A stretch of 64,000 nucleotides of DNA from Chryseobacterium camelliae (GCF_002770595.1 NZ_CP022986.1:2046001-2110000); one strand, 5' to 3'; positions 26,685-34,494 are shown, numbered from the stretch's first letter. Made by a program: numbers and translations. Notes: generated from the letters alone by a model not told the origin.

Positions 26685-27365
26685 ATGAACTACAAAATTA
26701 TTTGGATTATAGTTGGGATTGTATCAATCCTTTTACTAATAATACTGGGTTTTTACATTGGAAATTTCCACAAAAGAAATTTATCTGATAGCCCTGAAGA
26801 ATGGGGACAATTTGGCGATTATTTAGGAGGTACGCTTAATACTACAATTTCCATTTTGAATTTATTTTTATTGGCTTATCTAACAATAAAAATTGCAAAA
26901 ATAGAAGAAGACAGAACGAGCAATACCTCAAAAGATTCTGTAAAGCCTCTAGGTCTTTTTTCTTTTAATATATCAAATGATTTTTTTAAAATTGAATTAC
27001 ATAATGTTGGTTTAGGACCATTAATACTAAAAGAGTTCAAAATCTTTGACAAAGAAAAACATTATAAAGATTTTAAAGAATTACTTGATAGTATACCTTT
27101 ACAACATTATAGACCAAAATATTCTTTTACTAAAAGTACAAGCAATGGAACAATTATAAGAAAAGACGATTTTTTAAATATCATAGATATGCAGCTAGAT
27201 AATGATGAAGCAGGAGTAGAGTATTCAAAAAAAGTTGAAAGTTTAAAAATAATTAAGAGTAAACTTGCTTCATGTGAAATAAAAATAATTTATGCAGATT
27301 TATTTGGAAATATTATAAATGAGGAAATAGAAAAGCTAGATTTTATTAATATAGATTGTAACTAA
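26685..27365 (+). CDS. Two-helix membrane protein with PutAbiC-like N-terminus
   Basis: 226 residues. Helix 1 is at about 4-27 (IIWIIVGIVSILLLIILGFYIG). The motif PEEWGQFGDYLGGTLNTTISILNLFLLAYLTIKIA follows and leads into helix 2 (about 53-68). A cytosolic part of about 150 residues is rich in Lys, Asp and Ile. The GQFGDYLGGTLN block is the hallmark I recall from putative phage abortive-infection proteins (PutAbiC/AbiC-type). Activity is unknown. The ATG at 26685 is used because the longer frame would begin inside the repeat. Confidence 0.6.
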   Translation: MNYKIIWIIVGIVSILLLIILGFYIGNFHKRNLSDSPEEWGQFGDYLGGTLNTTISILNLFLLAYLTIKIAKIEEDRTSNTSKDSVKPLGLFSFNISNDFFKIELHNVGLGPLILKEFKIFDKEKHYKDFKELLDSIPLQHYRPKYSFTKSTSNGTIIRKDDFLNIIDMQLDNDEAGVEYSKKVESLKIIKSKLASCEIKIIYADLFGNIINEEIEKLDFINIDCN

Positions 27366-27401
27366 ATTATAAATAATCTGACACCGCTGACGAAAGCATT
27401 C

Positions 27402-27545
27402 CCTCGCTGGCGCGAGCGTCACGCTCGTGCCTCCATACGCATGAGTCTTCCCCCCCCGCTGGCGCGAGCTTCCAAGCTCGTGTCCTCATATTGGCACTAA
27501 AATTTTACGCGTAAAGCACGAGCGAGACGCTCGCGCTAGCAAAAG
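27402..27545. repeat. Palindromic-TIR element, copy B (nested or tandem)
   Basis: A truncated type I left half (27404-27450, ending in GCATGAGTCTT) is followed directly by a second full element. The second starts CCCGCTGGCGCGAGCTTCC and ends GCACGAGCGAGACGCTCGCG plus CTAGCAAAAGG. The junction is a run of C. It shows that one element inserted into or beside another. Confidence 0.85.
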
Positions 27546-27627
27546 GATGAAGATGTTAATAAAAATAACCAAACCTTCCAGAATAATTTACCCACCCGCT
27601 CCGCTTCCAATCCGCAAAACTTTTACC

Positions 27628-27635
27628 TATATTTG
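27628..27635 (+). promoter_or_regulatory. TAnnTTTG promoter element for the XRE regulator
   Basis: TATATTTG, 21 bp before the ATG at 27657. The XRE gene at 39594 has the same spacing and box. Confidence 0.55.
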
Positions 27636-27656
27636 TTTTTGTTAAAACACACAAAT

Positions 27657-28055
27657 ATGCAGGACAAGAAAATACATCAGGGCAGGAACATCAAGCGGTT
27701 CCGGGAAATGCTGGGCATCAAGCAGGAAGCACTGGCTTTAGATCTCAATTGCAGCCAGCAAAAGATATCCATTCTTGAGCAAAAAGAGACTGTCGAAAAG
27801 GATATGCTGGAAAAAATCGCCGGCCTTCTGAATGTTCCGGTAGAAGCCATTGAAAATATGGAGGAAGAGCAAGCCATCAGTATTATTTCCAGTACATTTA
27901 ACAACAGTTCCCTTACAGGTGTTGTAAATAACACAACCCATCCGGTTGATGCACTTCTTCAGTTACATGAAGAGAAAATTGCCCTGTACGAAAGAATGCT
28001 GAAAGAGAAAGACGAAATGATGGCGAAGCTGGAGCAATACTTGCAGAAACCGTGA
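27657..28055 (+). CDS. XRE-family DNA-binding protein with C-terminal coiled coil
   Basis: 132 residues. A helix-turn-helix of the lambda-Cro/XRE type covers about residues 11-62 (NIKRFREMLGIKQEALALDLNCSQQKISILEQ). The polar linker contains STFNNSSLTGVVNNTTHPVD. A C-terminal coiled coil (105-130) ends EKDEMMAKLEQYLQKP. It is likely a transcriptional regulator that oligomerises through the coiled coil. It overlaps the start of a truncated lipoprotein frame (GTGA). A similar but frameshifted gene is present at 39228-39594. Confidence 0.85.
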   Translation: MQDKKIHQGRNIKRFREMLGIKQEALALDLNCSQQKISILEQKETVEKDMLEKIAGLLNVPVEAIENMEEEQAISIISSTFNNSSLTGVVNNTTHPVDALLQLHEEKIALYERMLKEKDEMMAKLEQYLQKP

Positions 28056-28183
28056 TCCGGATTTTCCTGGCGGTGCTTTCGGGTATTCTTCTGTTCAGCT
28101 GTTCTAAAACTAATACGTTGACGCGAGCGTTACACCCCCTTATTTTCGACAGAATATTTTTTACAGTATTATTGAAAAGTTAG
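28052..28183 (+). pseudogene. Truncated lipoprotein gene cut by repeat sequence
   Basis: A GTG overlapping the XRE stop opens a perfect lipoprotein signal (VIRIFLAVLSGILLFSCSKT; lipobox LLFSC). After about 23 codons it runs into TTGACGCGAGCGTTACAC, a piece of the repeat-element left end, and stops 20 codons later. The original gene body is missing. It was probably translationally coupled to the XRE gene and lost its body when a repeat element inserted or recombined here. Confidence 0.55.
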
Positions 28184-28198
28184 CTAAAATCAATACCT

Positions 28199-28810
28199 AT
28201 GATCGATCTGGATCGTGTTCAGCAAATCATCGAAAAAGAAATAAGTCCGGATTTTAAAATCTCCAGATATTTTGACACCGAAGATATGGTAATTTATTTT
28301 TGGAAGCACAAAGAATATACTCCTGATGATGAAAGAGGACGAATTATTGGGTCCGGACCTGTAGTTTATGATAAGAAGACAAAAGAGTATCGGGTAATGG
28401 GTTCCAGGGAATGGTTCAGTGAAGAAATCCGTAGGCTTTTCGAAACTGAGGAAGGAAAAGAACGTATGCATGAACTTGACTATCTGATGAGCCTGTTCGA
28501 AAACGGTGAAGAAAATCCGGATTATACCCATTCACTGATCGAAAAAATCAAAGCTAGAATCCTTCGCAGACAATATGTAAATTCTGAAGACGTAGATTTT
28601 CTGTCTATCCTTACCGGAGCCAGAAGAATAGATAAGGAATTTAATTTAATTGGCAAACCGCAATGGAAATTTGAAGAACATATTGTCGTGGTCTCAGATA
28701 ATCCTGTTGCGCAGAAAAAATTAATGAAGATCTGGAAAGAAATTGATTTTGAATATAAATTATTGTCTGAAAATGAATTGCTGTTATTTCGGAAAAAATC
28801 AATCTCATAA
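28199..28810 (+). CDS. Uncharacterised cytosolic protein
   Basis: 203 residues, no signal or membrane segment. The segment GSGPVVYDKKTKEYRVMGSREWFSEEI recalls YrhB/Imm35-type immunity domains, but the match is by eye and weak. The C-terminal part (QWKFEEHIVVVSDNPVAQKKLMKIWKEIDFEYKLLSENELLLFRKK) alternates strands and helices. It starts 16 bp after the truncated lipoprotein frame and is followed by repeat copy C. Role unknown; an immunity-type protein is one possibility. Confidence 0.6.
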   Translation: MIDLDRVQQIIEKEISPDFKISRYFDTEDMVIYFWKHKEYTPDDERGRIIGSGPVVYDKKTKEYRVMGSREWFSEEIRRLFETEEGKERMHELDYLMSLFENGEENPDYTHSLIEKIKARILRRQYVNSEDVDFLSILTGARRIDKEFNLIGKPQWKFEEHIVVVSDNPVAQKKLMKIWKEIDFEYKLLSENELLLFRKKSIS

Positions 28811-28827
28811 TCAGTTTTGAGAAAGAA

Positions 28828-28980
28828 TTCCCCCGCTAGCGCGAGCTTCCAGCTCGTGCTCACACAAAACTTCCAATTACTCATAAAGAGAAAACCTTTT
28901 CAACACTTTAAGTTATAAAAGAAAGTATTATGATTTTTTGATAATCAAGAGCTGGAAGCTCGCTGCATTGTAGGGGAATT
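28828..28980. repeat. Palindromic-TIR element, copy C (type II)
   Basis: It is bounded by AATTCCCC on the left and GGGGAATT on the right. The left hairpin is CGAGCT-TCC-AGCTCG; the right end is its reverse complement (GAGCT-GGA-AGCTC). The interior contains CACACAAAACTTCC, AGAGAAAAC and TTTCAACACTTTAAGT, shared with copies E and F but not with type I copies. Confidence 0.85.
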
Positions 28981-29048
28981 ATAAAAGCATAAATTCATTC
29001 CGAAAAACATACTATACAAAAGGCAACTCTGCTAAACAAAAAAGACAA

Positions 29049-29592
29049 ATGAAAACCCCAACTATATTTTTTTTCATTTTTATCACGTGTGTTTTAAACG
29101 CTCAAAGTCTGAAAATTAAAAATCTAAAAATTGTTGATTATGAAATTCAGCAAAATGGAACTGTTGAAATTTCAACTCATACAATAATTGATGAAAAAGG
29201 GGACTTAATTGTTTATTCAGATAGTTGGGATGGAAAAATTTCTTTCATTATAAATTAACGCAAGAAGAAGTTGAAAAATTAAACGTACTTGCGGAAAAAG
29301 ATTTAGAGTCTTTTGTAAAACAAAAAAAATTAAACAAGAATCAGGGTTTTGCAGGCAACAGAAAGTTTATCACTTTTAATTACAAAGGAAAAAAGAAAAG
29401 TCTGTGCTTTATAGAACCTTTTATGAGTTTATGAGTGTTTTAAAAGTATTGAATAAAAAAATTTATCAACATGATTCCAGTGCAAAAATCACATCGCTTT
29501 CAACTGATTTCGGGAAAACTGAAAAGGAAATAATTGAAAGGGACAAAATCGACAATTATTTACCAGAAAAAGCAGTAATAAGAGCCTATTAA
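29049..29592 (+). pseudogene. Secreted-protein gene with two single-base frameshifts
   Basis: Frame 1 gives a signal peptide (MKTPTIFFFIFITCVLNAQ) and a beta-rich start, and stops at 29258. The protein continues in a second frame (KLTQEEVEKLNVLAEKDLE, then AGNRKFITFNYKGKKKSLC). It then moves to a third frame (EFMSVLKVLNKKIYQHD) and stops at 29592. Each shift fits one lost base in a homopolymer: the A run at 29234-29238 and the T run at 29419-29422. The restored product would be about 180 residues. It is either a real pseudogene or a sequencing error. The family is not recognised. Confidence 0.65.
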
Positions 29593-29600
29593 ACAAATTT

Positions 29601-29712
29601 CTCCCCGCTGGCGTGATCGTCACGATCGTGTCACTTATTAGTATAAGTCTTTTGTCACAATAGAAAAACTATGGGTAAAGCACGAGCGAGACGCTCGTGC
29701 TAACAAAGGGGA
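29601..29712. repeat. Palindromic-TIR element, copy D (type I)
   Basis: The left hairpin has drifted to TGATCG-TCA-CGATCG. The right end keeps GCACGAGCGAGACGCTCGTG and TAACAAAGGGG. The interior shares AGTCTTTTGTCACAATAGAAAAACTA with copy A. Its right edge abuts the truncated DUF4411-type gene. Confidence 0.85.
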
Positions 29713-30063
29713 ACTTTGTGAAACAAATAATCCCGACCAGCTATCTGTTTGGTGTGAAAATGAATTAGATGATCATTTCTTCGCAGGCTCTACCTCTTGT
29801 GTAGATATTTATGCAAAAATCGCAATTTGGATACATTTAAGTACTTACTTTCTACAATCAGCCAAAGATGAATTTTTAACTACCGATTTAGCTGACCCCT
29901 GGTTAATCGCGTATGCTAAAAAACATGATTTAACAATAGTTACTCATGAAATTAGTCAACCACAAAGGAAAAATAGAATAAAAATACCTGAGCCTCGTAT
30001 TCATTTTGGAGTAAGATACTTATCCCTATTGAAATGTTTAGAGAAATAGGGGAAAGCTTCTAA
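29711..30063 (+). pseudogene. DUF4411 (PIN-like toxin) remnant, N-terminus missing
   Basis: A continuous frame from 29711 encodes ELCETNNPDQLSVWCENEL, then the diagnostic DLADPWLIAYAKKHDLTIVTHE and RKNRIKIPEP, which match the C-terminal two thirds of DUF4411 PIN-type proteins. About 45 N-terminal residues, including the first acidic site, are replaced by repeat copy D. The last residues need one more frame change near 30035 (EMFREIGESF, stop at 30061). Intact members usually pair with an ImmA/IrrE-XRE gene; none is adjacent. Confidence 0.7.
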
Positions 30064-30103
30064 AATAATACTACTGCTATTTCGGCAATACTTTCAACCT
30101 ATT

Positions 30104-30575
30104 CTATTATCTGATAGAAATGATATTATTGAAATGTAAGTTAGTACTTCTGCACTATCTCCGTCGTAATATTTTTTCCATGAACGGTAAAATCAGGTTT
30201 TTAGGTCTCATTTTGAGTTCAGTACTCTATATGTCCATATTTCTAACCAAGTATTTTCAATGGGCTTCCGGCATTTTTCCTTTGGAAAGGATTTTACGAT
30301 AGGTCGTGGTTTCAATGGAAATACCAACCATATCTTCCGGAATTTCTTCCAATGAATTTCAATAATAGTGGTATATGTTCCAGTGAAATTAGTTTCTAAA
30401 TCGGTGTAAAACGCATAAATTTCATCACTGGTTTTATTTGGGATTTACTCTGAATTTCGTCTTCCCAGAATTTTTGCCATCATGTTTCAATATCCTTGGC
30501 AGATTGCCCGTTCGTATTGATTGTTCTTATTGAAATTCCAATGATGTGTGTTGTATTGATGATTATATTCTTCAT
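30104..30575 (-). pseudogene. Degenerate GyrI-like effector-binding domain gene
   Basis: On the minus strand, from an ATG at 30575, the pieces KNIIINTTHIIGISIRTINTNGQSAKDIE, then FWEDEIQSK, DEIYA, TGTYTTII, EEIPEDMVGIS, KGKMPEA and finally KKYYDGDSAEVLTYISI occur in order but in changing frames. Together they outline a GyrI/AraC-type small-molecule-binding domain of about 155 residues. Several stops and shifts make it a clear pseudogene. It lies downstream of a WYL regulator on the same strand. Confidence 0.6.
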
Positions 30576-30627
30576 ATATTATTATTTATCTTTTTGACTA
30601 ATTTTTTTATTGTTTTTACAATTCTAC

Positions 30628-31055
30628 CTATTTTGATTTTATCGGTTGTAGCCGTATAAATCCATCTATAATGTTCTTTTTCTCTCCGTCAGAATAAGAT
30701 AAAAAAGTTTCATAGGCATTAGGCACATCCAATAGACAGAGCTTTAATTCTTCGGGTATATCCGTTGGAAAATTGTCCTCATACAATGTGATATGAACAG
30801 AATTTCCAACTTCTTTTTTTATTTTCTTTCGTATTTCTGCCTTTATTGGAAGAAAAAGAAGACCACTTCCCATTGATTGCAAATTATAGGCTTTGATTTC
30901 AAATCCATCAATGATTCCACTAATGCGAACCCAGCCAAAAGGCGTATGCTTACTTTGTTTAATCTCGGGGGGATTCGGATAAAAGTCCAACCACCCTTAC
31001 CTTTAAATTTTTCCAGAATACAACATTTATCAATTAGGGCTGTTTGATCTTCCCT
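30628..31055 (-). pseudogene. DUF1905/YdeI-type domain gene with frameshift and no start
   Basis: The long frame (to 30990, opening at a TTG) encodes HTPFGWVRISGIIDGFEIKAYNL and EELKLCLLDVPNAYETFLSYSDGEKK, typical of DUF1905-containing proteins. The family's N-terminal block ILEKFKGKGGWTFIRIP lies upstream in another frame. One extra base in the six-G run at 30967-30972 would join the two. Even then no ATG is found before the stop of the upstream gene at 31059, whose frame is the same. It is best read as a damaged gene or an assembly error. Confidence 0.55.
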
Positions 31056-31058
31056 TTT

Positions 31059-31688
31059 TTAAGCGATTATATACCAAAAGTCAAGATTCATCGTATCCTT
31101 TTTTGCTAAATTCATTAGTTTCATGCAAAAAGCATTATTAAAATATCCCATACAAATTTGCTTGGTCTGTGCCAGTGTTCTGCCAAATGTTATTTCCGAA
31201 AAAACATTAGACTCCACTTGCCCGATGAAATGAGCTCTTGTATTGTCAGATTGTTTTAGATAATTGTGTTCAATATCTTCCGAAATATTTAGTAATTTTT
31301 TCTCGTCATTGATGTCAATGAGTGAGAATGTTCCTTTCTCAATACACGAAAAATCACTTGGGATTACAAATTTCTCTTTCTGAATAGTATGATATTCAAT
31401 GCTTACAGAAGGCATCTCTATCAGTTCAAAGAAGTTTTGTACATCTGGATGTTGACCAAAATGATTTGCTAGTTCTTTTAGATCCAGCATCGTTTCGCTA
31501 AACAATACATTAGCGTATTCATTATCATAATTACGAACCAGACAATGAAAAATCAATCCATTTTTGGATGCTATAGCTTTCTCAAATTTAAGTGCAGCAT
31601 ACAACAGTTCGTCATCTGTAACACTTTCCTTTTTTCTAAATCGTGTAAACTCCATTGCCTTTGCCTCTTTACTGCTTATTCTAATCAT
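31059..31688 (-). CDS. Uncharacterised protein next to the WYL regulator
   Basis: 209 residues, no signal. The N-terminal part (ESVTDDELLYAALKFEKAIASKNGLIFHCLVRNYDNEYANVLFSETMLDL) and a repeat-like second half resemble dimeric ferredoxin-like (ABM/EthD) folds, but I do not recognise a family. It lies 69 bp downstream of the WYL-regulator gene on the same strand and is probably its operon partner. The DUF1905-like frame follows without a gap. Confidence 0.6.
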   Translation of the reverse strand: MIRISSKEAKAMEFTRFRKKESVTDDELLYAALKFEKAIASKNGLIFHCLVRNYDNEYANVLFSETMLDLKELANHFGQHPDVQNFFELIEMPSVSIEYHTIQKEKFVIPSDFSCIEKGTFSLIDINDEKKLLNISEDIEHNYLKQSDNTRAHFIGQVESNVFSEITFGRTLAQTKQICMGYFNNAFCMKLMNLAKKDTMNLDFWYIIA

Positions 31689-31757
31689 TTTTTACTTATT
31701 AAATTAATACTGGAGCAAATGTACAATGGAGTTGTGACAGCTGTATGGCAAGGGTAG

Positions 31758-32462
31758 TTAACATTTTTTTTGAGCCATTTCGATATACTCTTCAAAGGTA
31801 ATTTTATGGGGCACAAAAGTTTCATTTTGAACAAAAAGGCTCTCAATACGCTCCAGTCTAAAAGCCCTGTAATCATTTCTCAATCTGCACAATGCAATCA
31901 GCAGCCAGTTTTCTTGTGTTGTATAAATAGCAAAAGGCTCAATTATTCTTTCTGTTGTCTGATTATTATCTGGCGCGTAATATCTTATTTTAACAAGTTT
32001 AAAATTTGTTAATGCCAATTGTAGAACTGATAAGTTGTTACTTGTTCGATTACTTTCCCAATTTTGTCCCGACAGAATTCTTTCAGAAAGCAAATTCGCC
32101 TTTTCTTTAGTGTTGTTCCGTAAAACAGATTTTATTTTATTTACTGCATCGGTATAATCCTTTACAAAAGAGGCATCTTTATTTTTTAAAATCAATTGTT
32201 CGGCAGTAATAAGTGCATTGGCTTCATTTTCAGAAAACATTACTGGGGGAATTCGATAACCATCCATTAGTGTATATCCTTTTCCTTCTTCGGTTAAGAT
32301 GGGTACACCGGCTTGCTCTAACGCTTTAATATCCCTATAGATTGTTCGTTTACTGATTGAAAATTTTTGAGCCAATTCATTAGCAGTCAAAAGTCGTTTT
32401 GTCTGTAATTGAGTCAATATTGCAGTTAATCGGGAAAGTCGCTTTATATCATTTTCATTCAT
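31758..32462 (-). CDS. WYL-domain transcriptional regulator (YafY/DeoR-like)
   Basis: 234 residues. A winged HTH covers about residues 5-58 (RLTAILTQLQTKRLLTANELAQKFSISKRTIYRDIKALEQAGVPI). A linker follows, then a WYL ligand-binding domain from about 135 (LVKIRYYAPDNNQTTERIIEPFAIYTTQENWLLIALCRLRNDYRAFRLERIESL). WYL proteins sense small molecules or nucleic acids and often control defence or metabolism genes. It is first in a minus-strand set with 31059-31688 and two decayed genes downstream. Confidence 0.92.
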   Translation of the reverse strand: MNENDIKRLSRLTAILTQLQTKRLLTANELAQKFSISKRTIYRDIKALEQAGVPILTEEGKGYTLMDGYRIPPVMFSENEANALITAEQLILKNKDASFVKDYTDAVNKIKSVLRNNTKEKANLLSERILSGQNWESNRTSNNLSVLQLALTNFKLVKIRYYAPDNNQTTERIIEPFAIYTTQENWLLIALCRLRNDYRAFRLERIESLFVQNETFVPHKITFEEYIEMAQKKC

Positions 32463-32933
32463 TAGAAACTATTTATTAACCTTTGTTAACTTCTTTATAC
32501 GAGATGTTGTGCTTCGTGAAAAAGTAATTTTGGTTATTACTAAATTTTATATAAGAAGATTAATATAGCCAAAAGTGGCTAGTAAAAAATTGTTTAGAAG
32601 AAACGAGAGTGGTGCAGTAAGGATTTTGTAATGTCGTTTACTGCACTTGCTTTCACCTCATTATCTTATAACGCATTACTTCAAATTTAGTAAAAAATGA
32701 GTTAAGTAGTAAGACACTTATAATTTTACAAATATGTTATAGCAAATAAAAATTGAAAAGATACCATTCTTACTTAAGGTAATTCTTATCCTATAAAGAA
32801 GAAATTTAGTCTATCCTATTAAATATCTCAATTCTGGGTCATTCTCAATTCGGCAAATTTCGCTTGAAATAATCATGGAACATCAAGTTTGATTTACCGA
32901 TAATTTTCATCAATCTCTTTACTCATTGTGTCA
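32463..32933. other. Intergenic region with a CTGCA palindrome
   Basis: AT-rich, no supported gene. GTGCAGTAA at 32612-32620 and TTTACTGCAC at 32637-32646 form a 9-10 bp inverted repeat that could be a regulator site or hairpin. A short minus-strand frame with ISSEICRIENDPELRYLIG (ending near 32814) may be the last piece of a lost gene. Confidence 0.4.
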
Positions 32934-33079
32934 TCCCCGCTAGCGCAAGCTTCCAGCTCGTGCTCACACAAAACTTCCACTTAATCATCAAGAGAAAACA
33001 GTTTCAACACTTTAAGTAAGGAAAGTACTGTAATCTTTTACTCGCTACGAGCCGGAAACTCGAGGTTAGCGTAGGGAGC
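32934..33079. repeat. Palindromic-TIR element, copy E (type II)
   Basis: The left end is CCCCGCTAGCGCAAGCTTCC; the right end has CTACGAGCCGGAAACTCGAG, its diverged inverse. The interior has CACACAAAACTTCC, AAGAGAAAACAG and TTTCAACACTTTAAGT, as in copies C and F. Confidence 0.85.
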
Positions 33080-33162
33080 ATTTCTCCCTAACCGATTGCA
33101 GATTTATCATTTGCAAAATCCTCATTATATTATTAATATTGTAAAAATGAAATGAACTATTG

Positions 33163-33621
33163 ATGATTAAACTATATCCTTTAGTAGTTACAATCTTATT
33201 ATTTTTCCTTGGTTGCACAAAAAAAGATGATATGAAATACAATGTAGGCCAGGAATGGAAATATAAAACCAGACAGGGAGAAGAAAACTCGACCCTGAAA
33301 ATTTTGAAGATTGAAGAATATCCAACCATCGGAAAAGTGGTTCATATTTCGTTGAGCGGATTAAAGATGAAAAATCCTCAGCACCCAACAGGTATTGCCG
33401 ATAAAATAAGCCATCTTCCGATTACTGAAGAAGCGTTGGATAAAAGTATCATCAGCATTAAAAATGACACCCGCCAAATGCCCGACTCCACTGAAATGGA
33501 TGGTTATTCTTACTGGAAAAAAGAGTTTGATAAAGGAAATGCCGGCGTGTTTTCCATTTCCGTTTCCGAAATTGTAAACTCAATAGAAAAATCAATTGTT
33601 TCAGGAGACTATACCAAGTAG
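33163..33621 (+). CDS. Uncharacterised lipoprotein
   Basis: 152 residues with lipobox LFFLGC near residue 18 and a charged start KKDDMKYNVGQEWKYKTRQGEENSTLKILKIE. The rest is beta-rich with a helical C-terminus (SISVSEIVNSIEKSIVSGDYTK). I do not recognise the family. The ATG at 33163 is preferred over a TTG one codon earlier. It probably faces the periplasm or cell surface and shares its direction with the DUF2461 gene 30 bp downstream. Confidence 0.7.
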   Translation: MIKLYPLVVTILLFFLGCTKKDDMKYNVGQEWKYKTRQGEENSTLKILKIEEYPTIGKVVHISLSGLKMKNPQHPTGIADKISHLPITEEALDKSIISIKNDTRQMPDSTEMDGYSYWKKEFDKGNAGVFSISVSEIVNSIEKSIVSGDYTK

Positions 33622-33651
33622 ATTAATCCTAAATTTGCTAAAAACCCTAAG

Positions 33652-34311
33652 ATGAAAAAAGCCTTTGAATTCCTGAAGCAGCTTGAGAAAAACAACACCC
33701 GCGAATGGTTTGCCGCCCACAAAGCGGAATATGAGGCGATAGTAAAAGAAAACAAAGCCCTTTTCAATCAGATCCATGCCGGACTTCAGCAATATGACCA
33801 GGTACCGGGAATCCATATGTACAGGATTTACCGGGATGTCCGTTTTTCAAAGGATCAGACGCCGTACAAAACGCATTTCGGAGTTGGGTATTCCCGCTTA
33901 AAACCGATGCTGAGAGGTGGTTATTACATTCATCTTGAGTCTGGAAACAGTTTCGTGGGTGGCGGATTCTGGGGACCGGATGCCAAAGACCTGCTCCGCA
34001 TCCGCAAAGAATTTGAAATCAGCACCGCTGAAATTGAAAAGATCACTTCGGATCAAACCTTCATCAATTATTTTAAAGAAATTAAAGGCGATGCAGTGAA
34101 AACCGCCCCGAGAGGTTTCGATAAAAACCATCCGGCCATCGACCTGATCAGGAAAAAGCAGTATGTCATTATGCGGCTATTGACCGATCAGGAAGTTTTT
34201 TCTGCCGGTTTCCCGAAAGAAGCAGTGCTCACCTTACTGGCCATGCGCCCTTTTTTCGATTATATGAGCGAAGTGCTTACGACGGATCTGAATGGGGCGT
34301 CTTTGATTTAA
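33652..34311 (+). CDS. DUF2461 (TIGR02453-type) protein
   Basis: 219 residues. The start FEFLKQLEKNNTREWFAAHKAEYEAIVK, the core YRIYRDVRFSKDQTPYKTHFGVGYSR and GGYYIHLESGNSFVGGGFWGP are diagnostic for DUF2461, a widespread cytosolic family of unknown function. It is complete. Base composition is closer to the core genome than the genes to its left, so it may be a resident gene at the island edge. Confidence 0.9.
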   Translation: MKKAFEFLKQLEKNNTREWFAAHKAEYEAIVKENKALFNQIHAGLQQYDQVPGIHMYRIYRDVRFSKDQTPYKTHFGVGYSRLKPMLRGGYYIHLESGNSFVGGGFWGPDAKDLLRIRKEFEISTAEIEKITSDQTFINYFKEIKGDAVKTAPRGFDKNHPAIDLIRKKQYVIMRLLTDQEVFSAGFPKEAVLTLLAMRPFFDYMSEVLTTDLNGASLI

Positions 34312-34322
34312 ATACAAATGGT

Positions 34323-34340
34323 GAATTTGGCAAGCGTACC
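34323..34340 (+). repeat. 18-bp direct repeat, left copy
   Basis: GAATTTGGCAAGCGTACC occurs here and identically at 36469-36486, flanking the dehydrogenase and Crp-type regulator genes. Sequence after each copy is also similar (TGCTCTTCCCCC here, CACTCTTGCCGCC there). Confidence 0.6.
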
Positions 34341-34346
34341 TGCTCT

Positions 34347-34494
34347 TCCCCCGCCAGCGCGAGTTTCCAGCTCGTGTCCACACAAAACTTTCCCTTAGCG
34401 TGCGAGAGAGAGAGAAAACAGTTTCAACACTTTAAGTCGTAAAGGAGGCATTATATTTTAATAGCTACGAGCGTGACGCTCGCGGCAGCGTGGG
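34347..34494. repeat. Palindromic-TIR element, copy F (type II interior, mixed ends)
   Basis: The left end is CCGCCAGCGCGAGTTTCC, of the TTCC type. The right end has CTACGAGCGTGACGCTCGCG, of the GTGACGC type, so its two ends come from different subtypes. The interior has CACACAAAACTTTCC and TTTCAACACTTTAAGT. It follows the DUF2461 stop by 35 bp. Confidence 0.8.

Noticed and set aside
26530-34494. Repeat copies as integron attC sites forming a gene-cassette array
   Set aside because: The gene-then-repeat layout is suggestive, but genes face both ways, no integrase is present and the core-site pattern of attC (RYYYAAC/GTTRRRY) was not found.
26530-34494. Repeat copies as a CRISPR array
   Set aside because: Copies are long, imperfect, spaced by whole genes and have inverted ends; no cas gene is present.
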